Origin: JAIBJN01 sp963775625
Lineage (GTDB): Bacteria; Actinomycetota; Thermoleophilia; Gaiellales; Gaiellaceae
DNA: 64,000 bases
Reading direction: 5' to 3'
NCBI GenBank assembly: GCA_963775625.1
Contig: CAVZJM010000003.1
Location: 140,751-204,750 of the forward strand
Below, piece by piece: positions 16,615 to 25,375 of this stretch. Position 1 is the stretch's first letter. Every line of letters begins with the position of its first letter. The position numbers and the translations under genes were made by a program. The notes below the pieces were generated by a model. It did no database searches and was not told where the DNA came from. It worked only from the letters and a program-made list of their open reading frames with translations.

Positions 16615-17188
16615 TTTGAGCTGCTCCCACTTCCCGTCCGACGTTTCTGTGCGGCGCCAGCACCATGACCATGTTGCGTCCGTCCTGGATCGGCGGCGAC
16701 TCGATCATCCCGAGCTCCTTCACGTCCTCTGCCAGTCGCATGAGCAGGTCGCGCCCGCGCTCGGGGTGCGTCTGCTCGCGGCCTCGGAACATGATCGTCA
16801 CCTTCACCTTCGCCCGGTTGCCCAGGAACCTCACGACGTGGCCCTTCTTCGTCTCGTAGTCGTGGACGCCGATCTTGGGGCGGAGCTTGATCTCCTTGAC
16901 CTGGATCTGGGACTGGTGCTTCCTCGCGGTCTTGGCCTTCTGCTCCTGCTCGTACTTGTACTTGCCGTAGTCCATGATCCGGGCCACGGGCGGGTCGGCG
17001 CCGGCTGCGACCTCGACCAGGTCGAGATCCTTGGAGTACGCGTACTCGAGCGCCTCGGCTGTCGGCTTGATCCCGACCTGCGAGCCGTCCGAGTCGACCA
17101 GCCGGACGCGCGGAACCCTGATCGACTCGTTGATTCGGGTCGTGTCCTGCTGTGGCCTGGCCTGGTCGAACCTACGCCGCGGCCTCAC
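16607..17188 (-). CDS. infC: Translation initiation factor IF-3
   Basis: A 193-residue IF-3, which keeps 30S subunits apart and checks the start codon. It has the N-domain RVRLVDSDGSQVGIKPTAEAL and LVEVAAGADPPVARIMDYGKYKYE, the lysine linker, and the C-domain EIKLRPKIGVHDYETK ... VKVTIMFRGREQTHPERG. The GTG at 17188 is the only standard start in frame. The purine-rich AGGAGG (17216-17221) lies too far upstream for it and instead suits an out-of-frame TTG/GTG, so the start is uncertain. IF-3 genes in other bacteria often use unusual start codons. Confidence 0.93.
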   Translation of the reverse strand: MRPRRRFDQARPQQDTTRINESIRVPRVRLVDSDGSQVGIKPTAEALEYAYSKDLDLVEVAAGADPPVARIMDYGKYKYEQEQKAKTARKHQSQIQVKEIKLRPKIGVHDYETKKGHVVRFLGNRAKVKVTIMFRGREQTHPERGRDLLMRLAEDVKELGMIESPPIQDGRNMVMVLAPHRNVGREVGAAQSA

Positions 17189-17336
17189 TGAAACGTCACC
17201 AAGCTGTGCGACTTCCTCCTCTTAGAACAATGAAAAGCTGCACACAGGCAGCCCGTCAATTCCCCGATTCGGTTGAACCCCCGATGAGCCCGAGGCTCCG
17301 GAGGTGAGGAAACAAACGATGCTCCTGCTTGCAGGC
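17189..17336 (-). promoter_or_regulatory. infC leader region with candidate promoter and hairpins
   Basis: The 148 bp between thrS and infC hold no gene. On the minus strand there are hairpins CCTGC-AAG-CAGG and GAGCC-TCG-GGCTC just after thrS, a TTGACG box (17254-17259 as CGTCAA on the plus strand), a GCTGC-N7-GCAGC inverted repeat, and an AGGAGG ribosome-binding site. Leaders controlling infC-rpmI-rplT are known in other bacteria. Whether this one is regulated by L20 or IF-3 is not visible. Confidence 0.4.
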
Positions 17337-19229
17337 TCAGAGTCTAGCAGCGCTTCTGAGCTCCTCGGCAAGAGCCCGTGCCGACGTCACAGATTGCTCG
17401 CCGCCGTGGCGGCGAACCGACACGGACTCGAGCGACTCGCGGTCGCCCCACACGACGACGTACGGGACCTTGGCGAGCTCGGCGTCGCGAATACGCTTGC
17501 CGACGGTCTCGGCCCGCTCGTCCACCGCGGCCCGGAAGCCCTCCGCCCGTAGGAGGTCGGCGAGCGACTCCGCGTCCGCACGGTGTGCGTCGCCGACCGG
17601 CAGGACCCGTACCTGCTCGGGCGCGAGGAAGAGCGGGAGCTCGCCGCCCGTGTGCTCCAGGTAGATGCCGACGAAGCGCTCGAGCGAGCCGAGGAGCGCC
17701 CGGTGGATCATCGCCGGCGTGTGCTCGGCGTTGTCGTCGCCCTGGTAGGTGAGCCCGAAGCGCTTCGGCATCTGCAGGTCGAGCTGGACCGTGCCGAGCT
17801 GCCAGCTGCGCCCGAGCGAGTCCGACATGTGCAGGTCGATCTTCGGTCCGTAGAACGACCCCTCCCCCTCGCTCTCGACGTGCTCCAGGCCCTTGGAGGC
17901 GAGCGCCTTGCGCAGCTCCTCCTCTGCGAAATCCCACTCCTCGTCCGCCCCCAGCTTGTTGTCCGGCCGGAGCGACAGCTCGACGCGCATGTCGAGCGCG
18001 AAGAGGTCGTACAGGTAGTAGGCGTAGTCGAGGCAGGCGAGCAGCTCGTCCTGGATCTGCTCCGTCATGCAGTAGACGTGCGCGTCGTCCTGGACGAAGT
18101 GGCGAACGCGCAGGAGGCCGTGCAGGACGCCGGAGAGCTCGTTGCGGTGGAGGTTCCCGGCCTCGGCCAGCCGCAGCGGCAGCTCGCGGTAGCTGTGCGG
18201 CGAGAGCGAGTAGAGGAGGCAGTGGCCGGGGCAGTTCATCGGCTTCAGCGCGAAGTCGCGCTCCTCGATCTCCACCCGGAACATGTGCTCCTGGTACTTC
18301 TCCCAGTGGCCCGACGTGCGCCAGAGGTCGGAGTCGTAGAGCTGAGGCGTGCGCACCTCGTGGTAGCCGCGCCGCGCGTTTTCGTGTCGGCGCAGGTCCT
18401 CGAGCACGTTCCAGATCACCATCCCGCGGGGATGCCAGAACGGCATCCCGGGCGCGAGCTCGGAGAAGTCGAAGAGGTGGAGGTCCTTGCCGAGCCGGCG
18501 GTGGTCGCGCCGCTTCGCCTCCTCCACCCTGTGAAGGTAGTCCTCCAGGTCGGCGGGATCGAAGAACGCCGTCCCGTAGACCCGCGTGAGCTGGGGGCGG
18601 TTCTCGTCCCCGCGCCAGTAGGCGCCGGCAAGCGAGAGGAGCTTCACCGCCTTGATCGGCCTCGCGTCCTGCAGGTGCGGGCCGCGGCAGAGGTCGACGA
18701 AGTCGCCCTGCTCGTAGATGGAGATGTCGCCCTCGGCCGTCTCGACGAGCTCGGCCTTGAACGGCTCGCCGGCCTGCTCGAAATAGGCACGCGCCTCCTC
18801 CCGGGTCGACTCGCGGCGCTCCCAGGAGCGGCCCTCGCCGATCTCGCGCCGGATCTCCTCCTCCAGCCGCTCGAGCGCCTCCTCGGTGACGGGCTCCGGG
18901 AACTCGAAGTCGTAGTAGAAGCCGTTCTCGATCGGCGGACCGATGGCGACCTTCGTGCCGGGATAGAGGCGCCGGGCGGCCTCGGCCAGGAGATGGGCGG
19001 CCGAGTGGCGCAGCACGTAGAGGGCGTCGGGATCCTCGCGATCCCGAGTCGTCAGGATCTGGATCCGCTCCCCGTCGGCGAGCGGCAGGCGCAGGTCACG
19101 AACGCTTCCGTTCGCACGCACGAGCACGGCCTGTTCAGCGAGCTTGGGCCCGATTGCCCGCGCGGCGTCGAGCCCGCTCGCGCCGTCGGGAAGCTCCAGC
19201 TCGGTCTCGTCGGGGAGGATCACCCGCAT
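17337..19229 (-). CDS. thrS: Threonine--tRNA ligase
   Basis: A 630-residue class II synthetase. Domains: TGS (residues 1-62), the editing domain with LRHSAAHLLAEAARRLYPG and CRGPHLQD, the catalytic core with the zinc site MNCPGHCLLY, motif 2 RNELSGVLHGLLRVRHFVQDDAHVYC, motif 3 AMIHRALLGSLERF, and the C-terminal anticodon-binding domain. Length is normal. It lies upstream of infC on the same strand, a common bacterial order. No T-box leader is visible upstream. Confidence 0.97.
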   Translation of the reverse strand: MRVILPDETELELPDGASGLDAARAIGPKLAEQAVLVRANGSVRDLRLPLADGERIQILTTRDREDPDALYVLRHSAAHLLAEAARRLYPGTKVAIGPPIENGFYYDFEFPEPVTEEALERLEEEIRREIGEGRSWERRESTREEARAYFEQAGEPFKAELVETAEGDISIYEQGDFVDLCRGPHLQDARPIKAVKLLSLAGAYWRGDENRPQLTRVYGTAFFDPADLEDYLHRVEEAKRRDHRRLGKDLHLFDFSELAPGMPFWHPRGMVIWNVLEDLRRHENARRGYHEVRTPQLYDSDLWRTSGHWEKYQEHMFRVEIEERDFALKPMNCPGHCLLYSLSPHSYRELPLRLAEAGNLHRNELSGVLHGLLRVRHFVQDDAHVYCMTEQIQDELLACLDYAYYLYDLFALDMRVELSLRPDNKLGADEEWDFAEEELRKALASKGLEHVESEGEGSFYGPKIDLHMSDSLGRSWQLGTVQLDLQMPKRFGLTYQGDDNAEHTPAMIHRALLGSLERFVGIYLEHTGGELPLFLAPEQVRVLPVGDAHRADAESLADLLRAEGFRAAVDERAETVGKRIRDAELAKVPYVVVWGDRESLESVSVRRHGGEQSVTSARALAEELRSAARL

Positions 19230-19275
19230 GGAAAGAGAGGATACGGCTACGCGACGCGCGCTCGCACGCGAGTGG

Positions 19276-19632
19276 TCACTCGCCTTCGACGGCCGAGCGC
19301 AGGTGCGGCGGGGCCTTCAGCCAGTAGCTCTCGCGGAGCCACTCGAGGGCGGCCTCGAGCGACTCGTCGTCGGCCACGTCTGCGGTCACCCAGCCGTACC
19401 GGCCGACGTAGGCGGCGGTGCTCACGTAGGGGAGCAGGTGCGCGATCTCGCGCTCCTCCGGAGTGAGCTTGACGGTCAGGCGCACGCACTCCTCCGCGAC
19501 CGACATCGACGCGAACATGCGGTTCTCGGCCACCTTGAAGACCGGATGGCCCCAGGGCTCGTCCTCGTAGGTCTCCGGCAGGGAGAGCGCCAGCTCGCGC
19601 AGGCGCTCGGCCAGCTCCTCGAGGTCGGGCAC
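19276..19632 (-). CDS. MmcQ/YjbR-family protein
   Basis: A 118-residue protein of the MmcQ/YjbR family, which has a DNA-binding-like double-wing fold but no proven role. It starts MPDLEELAERLRELALSLP and shows the conserved ETYEDEPWGHPVFKVAENRMFA, YVGRYGWVTAD and the C-terminal helix LEWLRESYWL. It has no strong partner nearby and lies 46 bp upstream of thrS on the same strand. Confidence 0.8.
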   Translation of the reverse strand: MPDLEELAERLRELALSLPETYEDEPWGHPVFKVAENRMFASMSVAEECVRLTVKLTPEEREIAHLLPYVSTAAYVGRYGWVTADVADDESLEAALEWLRESYWLKAPPHLRSAVEGE

Positions 19633-19797
19633 CCGGCCAGCCTACCCGCTTGAGGAAATTGTGAGGATTCTGCAAATTTTCCCAACGGCCGGCGATCTTG
19701 GGCCCGGAGGGGCGTACCCTCTGGGCCGCGGGCCGGAGGCCCTGGAGCTGGCCGCAGGCTCCCGGATCTCTCCCCCGGCTCGTAAGCCCACGGACGC

Positions 19798-19832
19798 CGA
19801 GGCGGAGCCCCGCCGCAACGGGCTCCGCCTCG
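19798..19832. terminator. Strong hairpin (bidirectional terminator candidate)
   Basis: CGAGGCGGAGCCC (19798-19810) and GGGCTCCGCCTCG (19820-19832) form a perfect 13-bp stem with a 9-nt loop. It lies in the 278-bp spacer downstream of the MMPL gene. It lacks a clear T-run. Confidence 0.55.
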
Positions 19833-19859
19833 CGTGCGCCCTCGTTTCGTGCGCGCGGA

Positions 19860-19889
19860 AGGCCCGCGCCCCCGAAGGGACGCGGGCCT
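19860..19889 (-). terminator. Terminator-like hairpin downstream of MMPL gene
   Basis: AGGCCCGCG (19860-19868) pairs with CGCGGGCCT (19881-19889), 21 bp past the MMPL stop. On the minus strand it would fold right after the transporter message. Confidence 0.5.
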
Positions 19890-19910
19890 GGGAGGAAGAA
19901 CGCCGGAGCC

Positions 19911-22133
19911 CTAGCGGCCTGCGGGCGACGGGACCGGTGCGGCCTTCGGAGCGGACTCGGTCTCGTGCGAAACCTGCGGCAGCCACTCGAGCCAGCTCGG
20001 CAGGTACCAGTTCCAATCGCCGAGCAGCTTCATGGCCGACGGCAGGAGCACGGCGCGGACGATCGTCGCGTCGATCAGGATCGCCGCGGCGAGCCCGACG
20101 CCGGCCTGCTTCATGTCGATCGTCGAGAGGGTGGCGAAGATCGAGAACACCGCCACCATCACGATCGCCGCCGCCGTGACGACGCCGGCGGTCGTCTTGA
20201 TCCCGTGGGCGATGGCCGCGTCGGTGTCGAGCCCGCGGTCGTACGCCTCGCGGATCCGGCTGAGGATGAACACGTGGTAGTCCATCGAGAGGCCGAAGAG
20301 GATCACGAACATGAACAGCGGGAGCCAGGCCGTGATCGCGCCGGTCGACTCGAAGCCGAGGAGCGACTCGCCCCAGCCCCACTGGAAGACGATGACGAGC
20401 AGCCCGTAGGCGGCAGCCACCGAGAGGAGGTTGAGGACGACCGCCTTCGCGGCGATCACGATCGAGCGGAAGGCGACCAGCAGGAGCCCGAAGGCGAGGA
20501 GCAGGACGAAGGCGAACACCATCGGCGCCCGGTCCTTGGTCAGCTGGCTGAAGTCGAACGAGGAGGCGGCCTCGCCCGTCACCGCGACGTCGACTCCGTC
20601 GACGGCGCCGATGGTGACGGGGATGACGTCCTCGCGGAGGGTCATGAGCGCCTCGGTGGAGGCATCGTCGGTGCCCGTGCCGGCGAGCGGCACGGAGACG
20701 ACGGCCACGGTCCCGGCGTCGTTCACCTGCACCTGGATCGGGTCCTCCATCTGGCCCGTGGCGAGCGCCTGCGTGCGGAAGTCGGCGAGCGCTGCCTCGA
20801 GCTCGGGGGAGGTGACGTCGTCGGCCTCGACGGCCACGACGGCGGGAAGCGGGCCGCCGGGGAAGGCCGCCTGGATCCGGTCGTAGGTCTGCATGATCGG
20901 AATGTCCCGCGGGAGGCTCGAGATGCCGGGGAAGGCCGTGTGCATCCCGATCGCGGGAAGCGCGAGGAGGACAAGCACGCCCGCGGAGGCGACCGCCGAG
21001 ACGAGCGGTCGGCGCAGCACGCGGTCGAGGATCCAACCCCATACGCGGGAGTCGCCGTCCTTCCGGCTGAGCCGGTGGACGAACGGGATCTTGCCCTTCT
21101 CGACGCGGTCGCCGAGCCAGGAGAGGAGCGCCGGAAGGACGGTCAGAGACCCGGCGACGGCGATGGCGACGACCATGATCGTCCCGATCGCGATCGAGGT
21201 CCAGATCGCTGTCCCGCCGAGGAAGAGACCGGCGAGCGCGATGATCACCGTCAGGCCCGAGATCAGGACGGCCCGGCCGGACGTCGCCGCGGCGGCCTCG
21301 AGCGCGGCCGCGGAGCCCTTGCCGGCCGCCCGCTCCTCACGCTCACGCTTGAGGTAGAAGAGCGAGTAGTCGACGCCGACCGCGAGCCCGATCAGGAGGA
21401 TGATCGAGGCCGAGGCCTCGTCCATGGGGACGAGCTGGCTCGGGATCGCCAGGAGACCGAGGGTCGCCATGACGGCCGAGAGACCGAGGAGCAGCGGGAT
21501 CCCGGCGGCGACGGCCGCTCCGAAGACGATCAGCAGGATGCCGAGCGTCAGGGGCACGGCGGTGAACTCCGCCCGCTGGAAGTCGCCCGCGATCGTCTCG
21601 TCCACCGACTTCTCGCCGCTCGCCGAGCCGAAGCCCGCGACCGTGAAGGTCGGATGCGCAGCCTGCGCCTCGGCGACGGAGTCGAGGATCGGGTCGATCC
21701 GGTCGACCGCGCCGACGCCGGTGTCGGAGAGCTCGTACTGGACGAGGACTGCGTTGCCGTCCGGAGAGACGAGCGTGGGATCCTCGATCGGCGAGCGAAT
21801 GGCGGAGACCCCGTCGGCCTCGGAGAGGCGCGCGACGACGTCCGCGACGACGGCCTGGAACTCAGGGCTCGAAGCCGAGAGCGTCTCGCTCTCGACGAAG
21901 ACGGACTCGTCGACCGTCTCGTCGAAGCCGCCGCGGTCGATGATCTGCAGCGCGCGGCCGGAGTCGCCGGCCTCGGCGTCGGCCGGGTCGAGCGACTTCG
22001 TCCCGATCACGCTTCCGAGCGCGACGGCGACGACGACGAACGCAAGCCACCCGAAGATCGCGGTCTTCCGGTGGGCGGCGCTCCAGCGGCCCATCCGGGC
22101 CGCGAGGTTCTGGGACTTGGCGAGCGGGGTCAT
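19911..22133 (-). CDS. MMPL/RND-family membrane transporter
   Basis: A 740-residue MMPL-type exporter. Such proteins move lipids, glycolipids or hydrophobic drugs using the proton gradient. It has one N-terminal helix, a large external loop (residues about 45-185), a bundle of helices with LIGLAVGVDYSLFYLKRERE (the proton-relay Asp-Tyr region), a second external loop, and a repeat bundle with FGLSMDYHVFILSRIREAYD. The helix-loop duplication is complete and the length normal. An AAAGGAAG ribosome-binding site precedes the ATG at 22133. The cargo is unknown. A second MMPL gene lies at 49346. Confidence 0.92.
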   Translation of the reverse strand: MTPLAKSQNLAARMGRWSAAHRKTAIFGWLAFVVVAVALGSVIGTKSLDPADAEAGDSGRALQIIDRGGFDETVDESVFVESETLSASSPEFQAVVADVVARLSEADGVSAIRSPIEDPTLVSPDGNAVLVQYELSDTGVGAVDRIDPILDSVAEAQAAHPTFTVAGFGSASGEKSVDETIAGDFQRAEFTAVPLTLGILLIVFGAAVAAGIPLLLGLSAVMATLGLLAIPSQLVPMDEASASIILLIGLAVGVDYSLFYLKREREERAAGKGSAAALEAAAATSGRAVLISGLTVIIALAGLFLGGTAIWTSIAIGTIMVVAIAVAGSLTVLPALLSWLGDRVEKGKIPFVHRLSRKDGDSRVWGWILDRVLRRPLVSAVASAGVLVLLALPAIGMHTAFPGISSLPRDIPIMQTYDRIQAAFPGGPLPAVVAVEADDVTSPELEAALADFRTQALATGQMEDPIQVQVNDAGTVAVVSVPLAGTGTDDASTEALMTLREDVIPVTIGAVDGVDVAVTGEAASSFDFSQLTKDRAPMVFAFVLLLAFGLLLVAFRSIVIAAKAVVLNLLSVAAAYGLLVIVFQWGWGESLLGFESTGAITAWLPLFMFVILFGLSMDYHVFILSRIREAYDRGLDTDAAIAHGIKTTAGVVTAAAIVMVAVFSIFATLSTIDMKQAGVGLAAAILIDATIVRAVLLPSAMKLLGDWNWYLPSWLEWLPQVSHETESAPKAAPVPSPAGR

Positions 22134-22278
22134 GGCTTCCTTTCGTGACTCTTTGGGTGCGTAGCTGTAGGCTCGCAGGCCGCATGCCGAGCGGGAATGT
22201 GGCCACCCGGCGTCTTCGGGTGGGGCTAGCGCGAGCCGTCCCCGTGTGGCCAGCCACCCGCCCCGCGCCCGCCCTTCT

Positions 22279-22341
22279 TGGGGTCAGGTCTTGCAATCGA
22301 GCACGCGAAGGCGAGCTGCGGGAATGCAAGACCTGACCCCA
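22279..22341. repeat. Palindromic repeat element with 17-bp perfect arms
   Basis: TGGGGTCAGGTCTTGCA (22279-22295) is repeated in inverse as TGCAAGACCTGACCCCA (22325-22341) around a 29-nt loop. It lies in the 250-bp gap between the two transporter genes. It resembles REP/BIME-type intergenic elements. No transposase is nearby. Confidence 0.7.
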
Positions 22342-22384
22342 GGGCGTGTGACCCCAGGGCGTGGCCGGACGGGACGGTGCGGCG

Positions 22385-23662
22385 CTAGGCGGCCAGCGCG
22401 AGGTCGTCGACCGCTGCGACGACGGGCGCGGCGAGCTCGAGCTCGACCTCGGGCGCCTCGCTGCGGATGGCGTTCAGGAAGGGCAGCGAGAGCAGGATGG
22501 GAACGCCGATCGCGATCCACATGGCGCCGTATCCGTTCGTGGCGGAGAACGCCGGCGCGAGCACGTCGATGGCGACGCCGACGACGATCGGCCCCAGCAC
22601 GGCGCCGAGCGCCCGGGAGAAGCCGAAGAGCCCGGAGAGCGCGCCCTCGGCGCCGGCGGGCGTCATACCGGCCAGGATCCCGTAGGGAAGGGTCATCACG
22701 ACCGCGCCCGCGAGGGCTATGAAGGGCAGGCCGATGAGGAACGAGTCGAGCGACGAGAGCCCGGCGCCGACGAGCAGCCCCACGCCGTAGACCCAGATCG
22801 AGGCACGCATGAGGCGGTGGATGCCCACCTTGTCGGCGAGGCGGCCGGCGCCGAAGGACGCGATCACGTACGCGCCGGCGACGACGCCGATCACGGCCGA
22901 GGCGGTTCCCATGGATTCGCCGAGCCCCTTGACGACGAAGAGGACGATGAACGTCTTGAGGCCCATGAACGAGAGCTCCCAGAGAGCGTTCGCGGCGACG
23001 AACGCGCGCACGTCGGCGCGCTCGCGCACGAGCCGGAAGACACCCGGGCTCGGCTGTGCCGCCGCGACCGCGGCCGGCAGCGGACGCTCCTTCCCGCGCA
23101 CCTCGCGCACGAGCACGACCGTGGCGAGCAAGGCGGCCGCGGCGCCCAGCAGGAACGGAAGCGGCGTCCAGACGGAGAGCAGGAGCCCGCCGGCGACGAG
23201 CGCCACGCCGAGCCCGAGACCCCGCATGACGCCCTGCCAGCCCTGCGCCCGGCCCTGGTGGGAGGCGGGCACGAGCTCGGCGAAGAGCGCCTGGTACGGC
23301 GGGTAGTAGACGTGGTAGCCGACGAAGAAGAGGGAGACGAGCGCGACGGTCTGCGCGTAGCCGTGCGCGAAGGGAAGGATCAGGAGCGGTACGACCAGCA
23401 GCGGCACTCCTATGAGCGCGTACGGGATGCGGCGCCCGAGCCGGCTCCTCGTCCTGTCGGAGAGCGAGCCGATCAGAAGCGGCAGAAAGAGTGCGAAAGC
23501 GCCCTCGGCCCCAACGGCGATTCCGATCGCGCCTGCCGACGAAGTCACCTCGCCGAGCAGGAACGGCGCGTAGGTCGTCAGGACGCTGATCCCGAGCGCC
23601 AGCGCGAAGGTGGGCAGCGCCAGCGCGCCCAGCGAGAGGCCGATGCGAGGCGCCGGCTGCAC
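22385..23662 (-). CDS. MFS transporter
   Basis: A 425-residue major-facilitator permease with about 12 predicted membrane segments. The first loop has LIGSLSDRTRSRLGRRIPY, the G-x-x-x-D-R-x-x-x-R-x-G-R-R signature. The layout resembles the GPH (glycoside-pentoside) or related subgroup. Substrate unknown. The GTG start at 23662 lies 3 bp after the stop of a small membrane peptide gene, so both are likely on one message. Confidence 0.85.
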   Translation of the reverse strand: MQPAPRIGLSLGALALPTFALALGISVLTTYAPFLLGEVTSSAGAIGIAVGAEGAFALFLPLLIGSLSDRTRSRLGRRIPYALIGVPLLVVPLLILPFAHGYAQTVALVSLFFVGYHVYYPPYQALFAELVPASHQGRAQGWQGVMRGLGLGVALVAGGLLLSVWTPLPFLLGAAAALLATVVLVREVRGKERPLPAAVAAAQPSPGVFRLVRERADVRAFVAANALWELSFMGLKTFIVLFVVKGLGESMGTASAVIGVVAGAYVIASFGAGRLADKVGIHRLMRASIWVYGVGLLVGAGLSSLDSFLIGLPFIALAGAVVMTLPYGILAGMTPAGAEGALSGLFGFSRALGAVLGPIVVGVAIDVLAPAFSATNGYGAMWIAIGVPILLSLPFLNAIRSEAPEVELELAAPVVAAVDDLALAA

Positions 23663-23665
23663 CGG

Positions 23666-23767
23666 CTAACCCGCGACGGCCCAGCGTGCGCCGCGAACGG
23701 TCCAGCCGCCGACGGCGAGGAGCAGGATCCCGAGGATCACAGCGCCGATGAACAGTGTCTTCTTCAT
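23666..23767 (-). CDS. 33-residue single-pass membrane peptide
   Basis: A short open frame starts with ATG at 23767, preceded by the purine-rich GAGGGAGAGTGGGGGC. It encodes MKKTLFIGAVILGILLLAVG and a short WTVRGARWAVAG tail before TAG at 23666. The first half is a clear membrane helix with two lysines at the N-terminus. It ends 3 bp before the MFS start, so it may help its synthesis or assembly, or be a leader peptide. No homologue is known to me. Confidence 0.55.
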   Translation of the reverse strand: MKKTLFIGAVILGILLLAVGGWTVRGARWAVAG

Positions 23768-24044
23768 GCCCCCACTCTCCCTCCTCACACACAGGACGGA
23801 CATGGGGCCAGCCTGCTTCCATCGGTGCGGTTTTCCGCACTTCTCTTGCGGGAGTGCTATTCGGCCGTCGCAGGCCAGTCGACGGTCTCACGCAGGACGC
23901 CCGCAGAAGCACGAGAGTGGCTCCACGGCCTGAGAACGACCTCCGCGTGCTCGACCTCGGGGGCAAACAGGGAGGCTCCGCCGCCCTCGCCGGGCCAAGC
24001 CTCGCGATCCGAACCCCTCGAACCGGTGGAGCCTCGGCCTCGCG

Positions 24045-24440
24045 CTAGGACCCAACGGGCCAGTGCTCGACGGCAACCTCGCCCATCGGGAAGTCCCGCG
24101 GGTTCCCGGTTGCGAGCCGTCCGCCGAGGCCGTGGGCCGCGGCGGCGATCAGGCAATCGGCCTGAGTGAGGGTCTGGCCGCGTGCCGCGAACCCGCGCCT
24201 CCACTCGCCGGCCTGCCAGCCTTCGCTCGCTCCGAGGGGAGCGACTCGAAGGCCGGCAAAGAGCCTGCGGGCTAACTCGTGCTCCTGAGGGAAGAGGCCC
24301 CGCACGGTCTCCTCGACGTTGATGGCGCAGACGAACGGGCTGTCCCCCGCTTCCCGAAGCGCACGCAGCCGTCGCTGAGCCTCCGCGCGCCCACGCAAGA
24401 GGTCGATCAAGACCGTGGTGTCGAGAAGGACGACCGCCAT
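24045..24440 (-). CDS. PIN-domain ribonuclease, VapC-type toxin
   Basis: A 131-residue PIN-domain protein. Acidic residues expected for the metal site are seen in VVLLDTTVLIDLLRG (first Asp), NVEETVRG (Glu), and QADCLIAAAAHGLGGRLATGNPRDF (Asp residues near the end). VapC toxins cut RNA and are blocked by their partner antitoxin. The ATG at 24440 is chosen over upstream starts because it gives the standard N-terminus, 8 bp after the antitoxin stop. The 277 bp beyond its 3' end, up to the small peptide gene, shows no gene. Confidence 0.88.
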   Translation of the reverse strand: MAVVLLDTTVLIDLLRGRAEAQRRLRALREAGDSPFVCAINVEETVRGLFPQEHELARRLFAGLRVAPLGASEGWQAGEWRRGFAARGQTLTQADCLIAAAAHGLGGRLATGNPRDFPMGEVAVEHWPVGS

Positions 24441-24448
24441 TAGAGGCC

Positions 24449-24688
24449 TTAGCCGACGCGGCGCTCGTCCAGGCGGCGCTGCGCGCGCACCCACGAGGAT
24501 GGATCGACGTCCCATTCGTGGCCCTGATCCACGATGGAGCCGAGGGAGGACTCGATCAGGTCCCAGCGTCGCTCGTCGTCGAGCGCGTGCTCGACAGCCC
24601 GCGCGATGAACGAGCTGCGGCCGCGCGGGCCGACGCGCCGGTCGAGCTCGCGGACGACGTCCTCTCGCAACACGATGTGCACGCGCAT
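24449..24688 (-). CDS. Ribbon-helix-helix antitoxin, VapB-type
   Basis: A 79-residue protein starting MRVHIVLREDVVRELDRRVG and SSFIARAVEHALDDERR, the ribbon-helix-helix DNA-binding pattern. The C-terminal part (SIVDQGHEWDVDPSSWVRAQ) would wrap around the toxin. It precedes the PIN gene by 8 bp in the standard antitoxin-toxin order and should repress the pair through the palindrome upstream. Confidence 0.85.
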   Translation of the reverse strand: MRVHIVLREDVVRELDRRVGPRGRSSFIARAVEHALDDERRWDLIESSLGSIVDQGHEWDVDPSSWVRAQRRLDERRVG

Positions 24689-24700
24689 GTGCCTAACTTA

Positions 24701-24714
24701 GCACACTAGTGCGC
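24701..24714. promoter_or_regulatory. Likely VapBC operator
   Basis: GCACACTAGTGCGC contains the perfect 8-bp palindrome CACTAGTG and sits 12 bp upstream of the antitoxin start. Ribbon-helix-helix antitoxins bind short palindromes at this position. Confidence 0.45.
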
Positions 24715-24730
24715 ACATAGAGATGGGCGG

Positions 24731-25375
24731 CTACTGACGCAGGTACGTGAGCACCGCGAGCACGCGCCGGTGATCCTCGGCCGCGTGCGGGAGCCTGAGC
24801 TTCGCGAAGATGCTCGTCACGTGCTTCTCGACGGCGCGCTCCGTGACGACGAGCTGGTCGGCGATGCCCTGGTTCGAGCGGCCCTGGGCCATGTGCTCGA
24901 GCACCTCCCGCTCGCGCGGCGTGAGCTGGTCGATCGGGTCGTCCCGGCGGCGCCTGCCCACGAGCTGGGAGACGATCGCCGGATCGAGAGCCGAGCCTCC
25001 CTCCCCCACACGGCGCACGGCGGCGGCGAACTCGCCCACGTCGGAGACGCGGTCCTTGAGCAGGTAGCCGACGCCCTCGGCGCTCTCGGAGAGGAGCTCC
25101 ATGGCGTACGTCGGCTCGACGTACTGGGAGAGGACGAGCACGCCCACCTCCGGGTACGTCCCGCGGATCTCCTGGGCGGCCCTCAGCCCCTCGTCGGTGT
25201 GGGTCGGGGGCATGCGGATGTCGACGATGACGACGTTCGGCGAGTAGCTCCGCACCTTGAGCATGAGGTCGTCGGCGGTGCCGGTCTGCGCGACGACGTC
25301 GAAGCCCTGGTCCTCGAGCAGGCGCGCGACGCCCTCGCGGAGCAGGACCGAGTCCTCGGCGAGCACTACCCGCAC
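24731..25375 (-). CDS. NarL/FixJ-family response regulator
   Basis: A 214-residue regulator. The receiver domain has the acidic pocket AEDS, the phospho-acceptor Asp52 in VIVDIRMPP, and the lysine in LLKDRVSD. It is followed by a LuxR-type helix-turn-helix (QLTPREREVLEHMAQGRSNQGIADQL). It should be phosphorylated by the histidine kinase encoded directly upstream, whose stop it overlaps by 10 bp. Targets are unknown. Confidence 0.93.
   Translation of the reverse strand: MRVVLAEDSVLLREGVARLLEDQGFDVVAQTGTADDLMLKVRSYSPNVVIVDIRMPPTHTDEGLRAAQEIRGTYPEVGVLVLSQYVEPTYAMELLSESAEGVGYLLKDRVSDVGEFAAAVRRVGEGGSALDPAIVSQLVGRRRRDDPIDQLTPREREVLEHMAQGRSNQGIADQLVVTERAVEKHVTSIFAKLRLPHAAEDHRRVLAVLTYLRQ

Noticed and set aside
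19698..22148. An 816-codon open frame opposite the MMPL gene
   Set aside because: Low-complexity Arg/Glu/Asp/Gly composition and exact antisense placement; the minus strand encodes a complete transporter.
24045..24688. A defence island around the VapBC pair
   Set aside because: Neighbours are transporters and a two-component system; no nuclease, methylase or phage genes are near.
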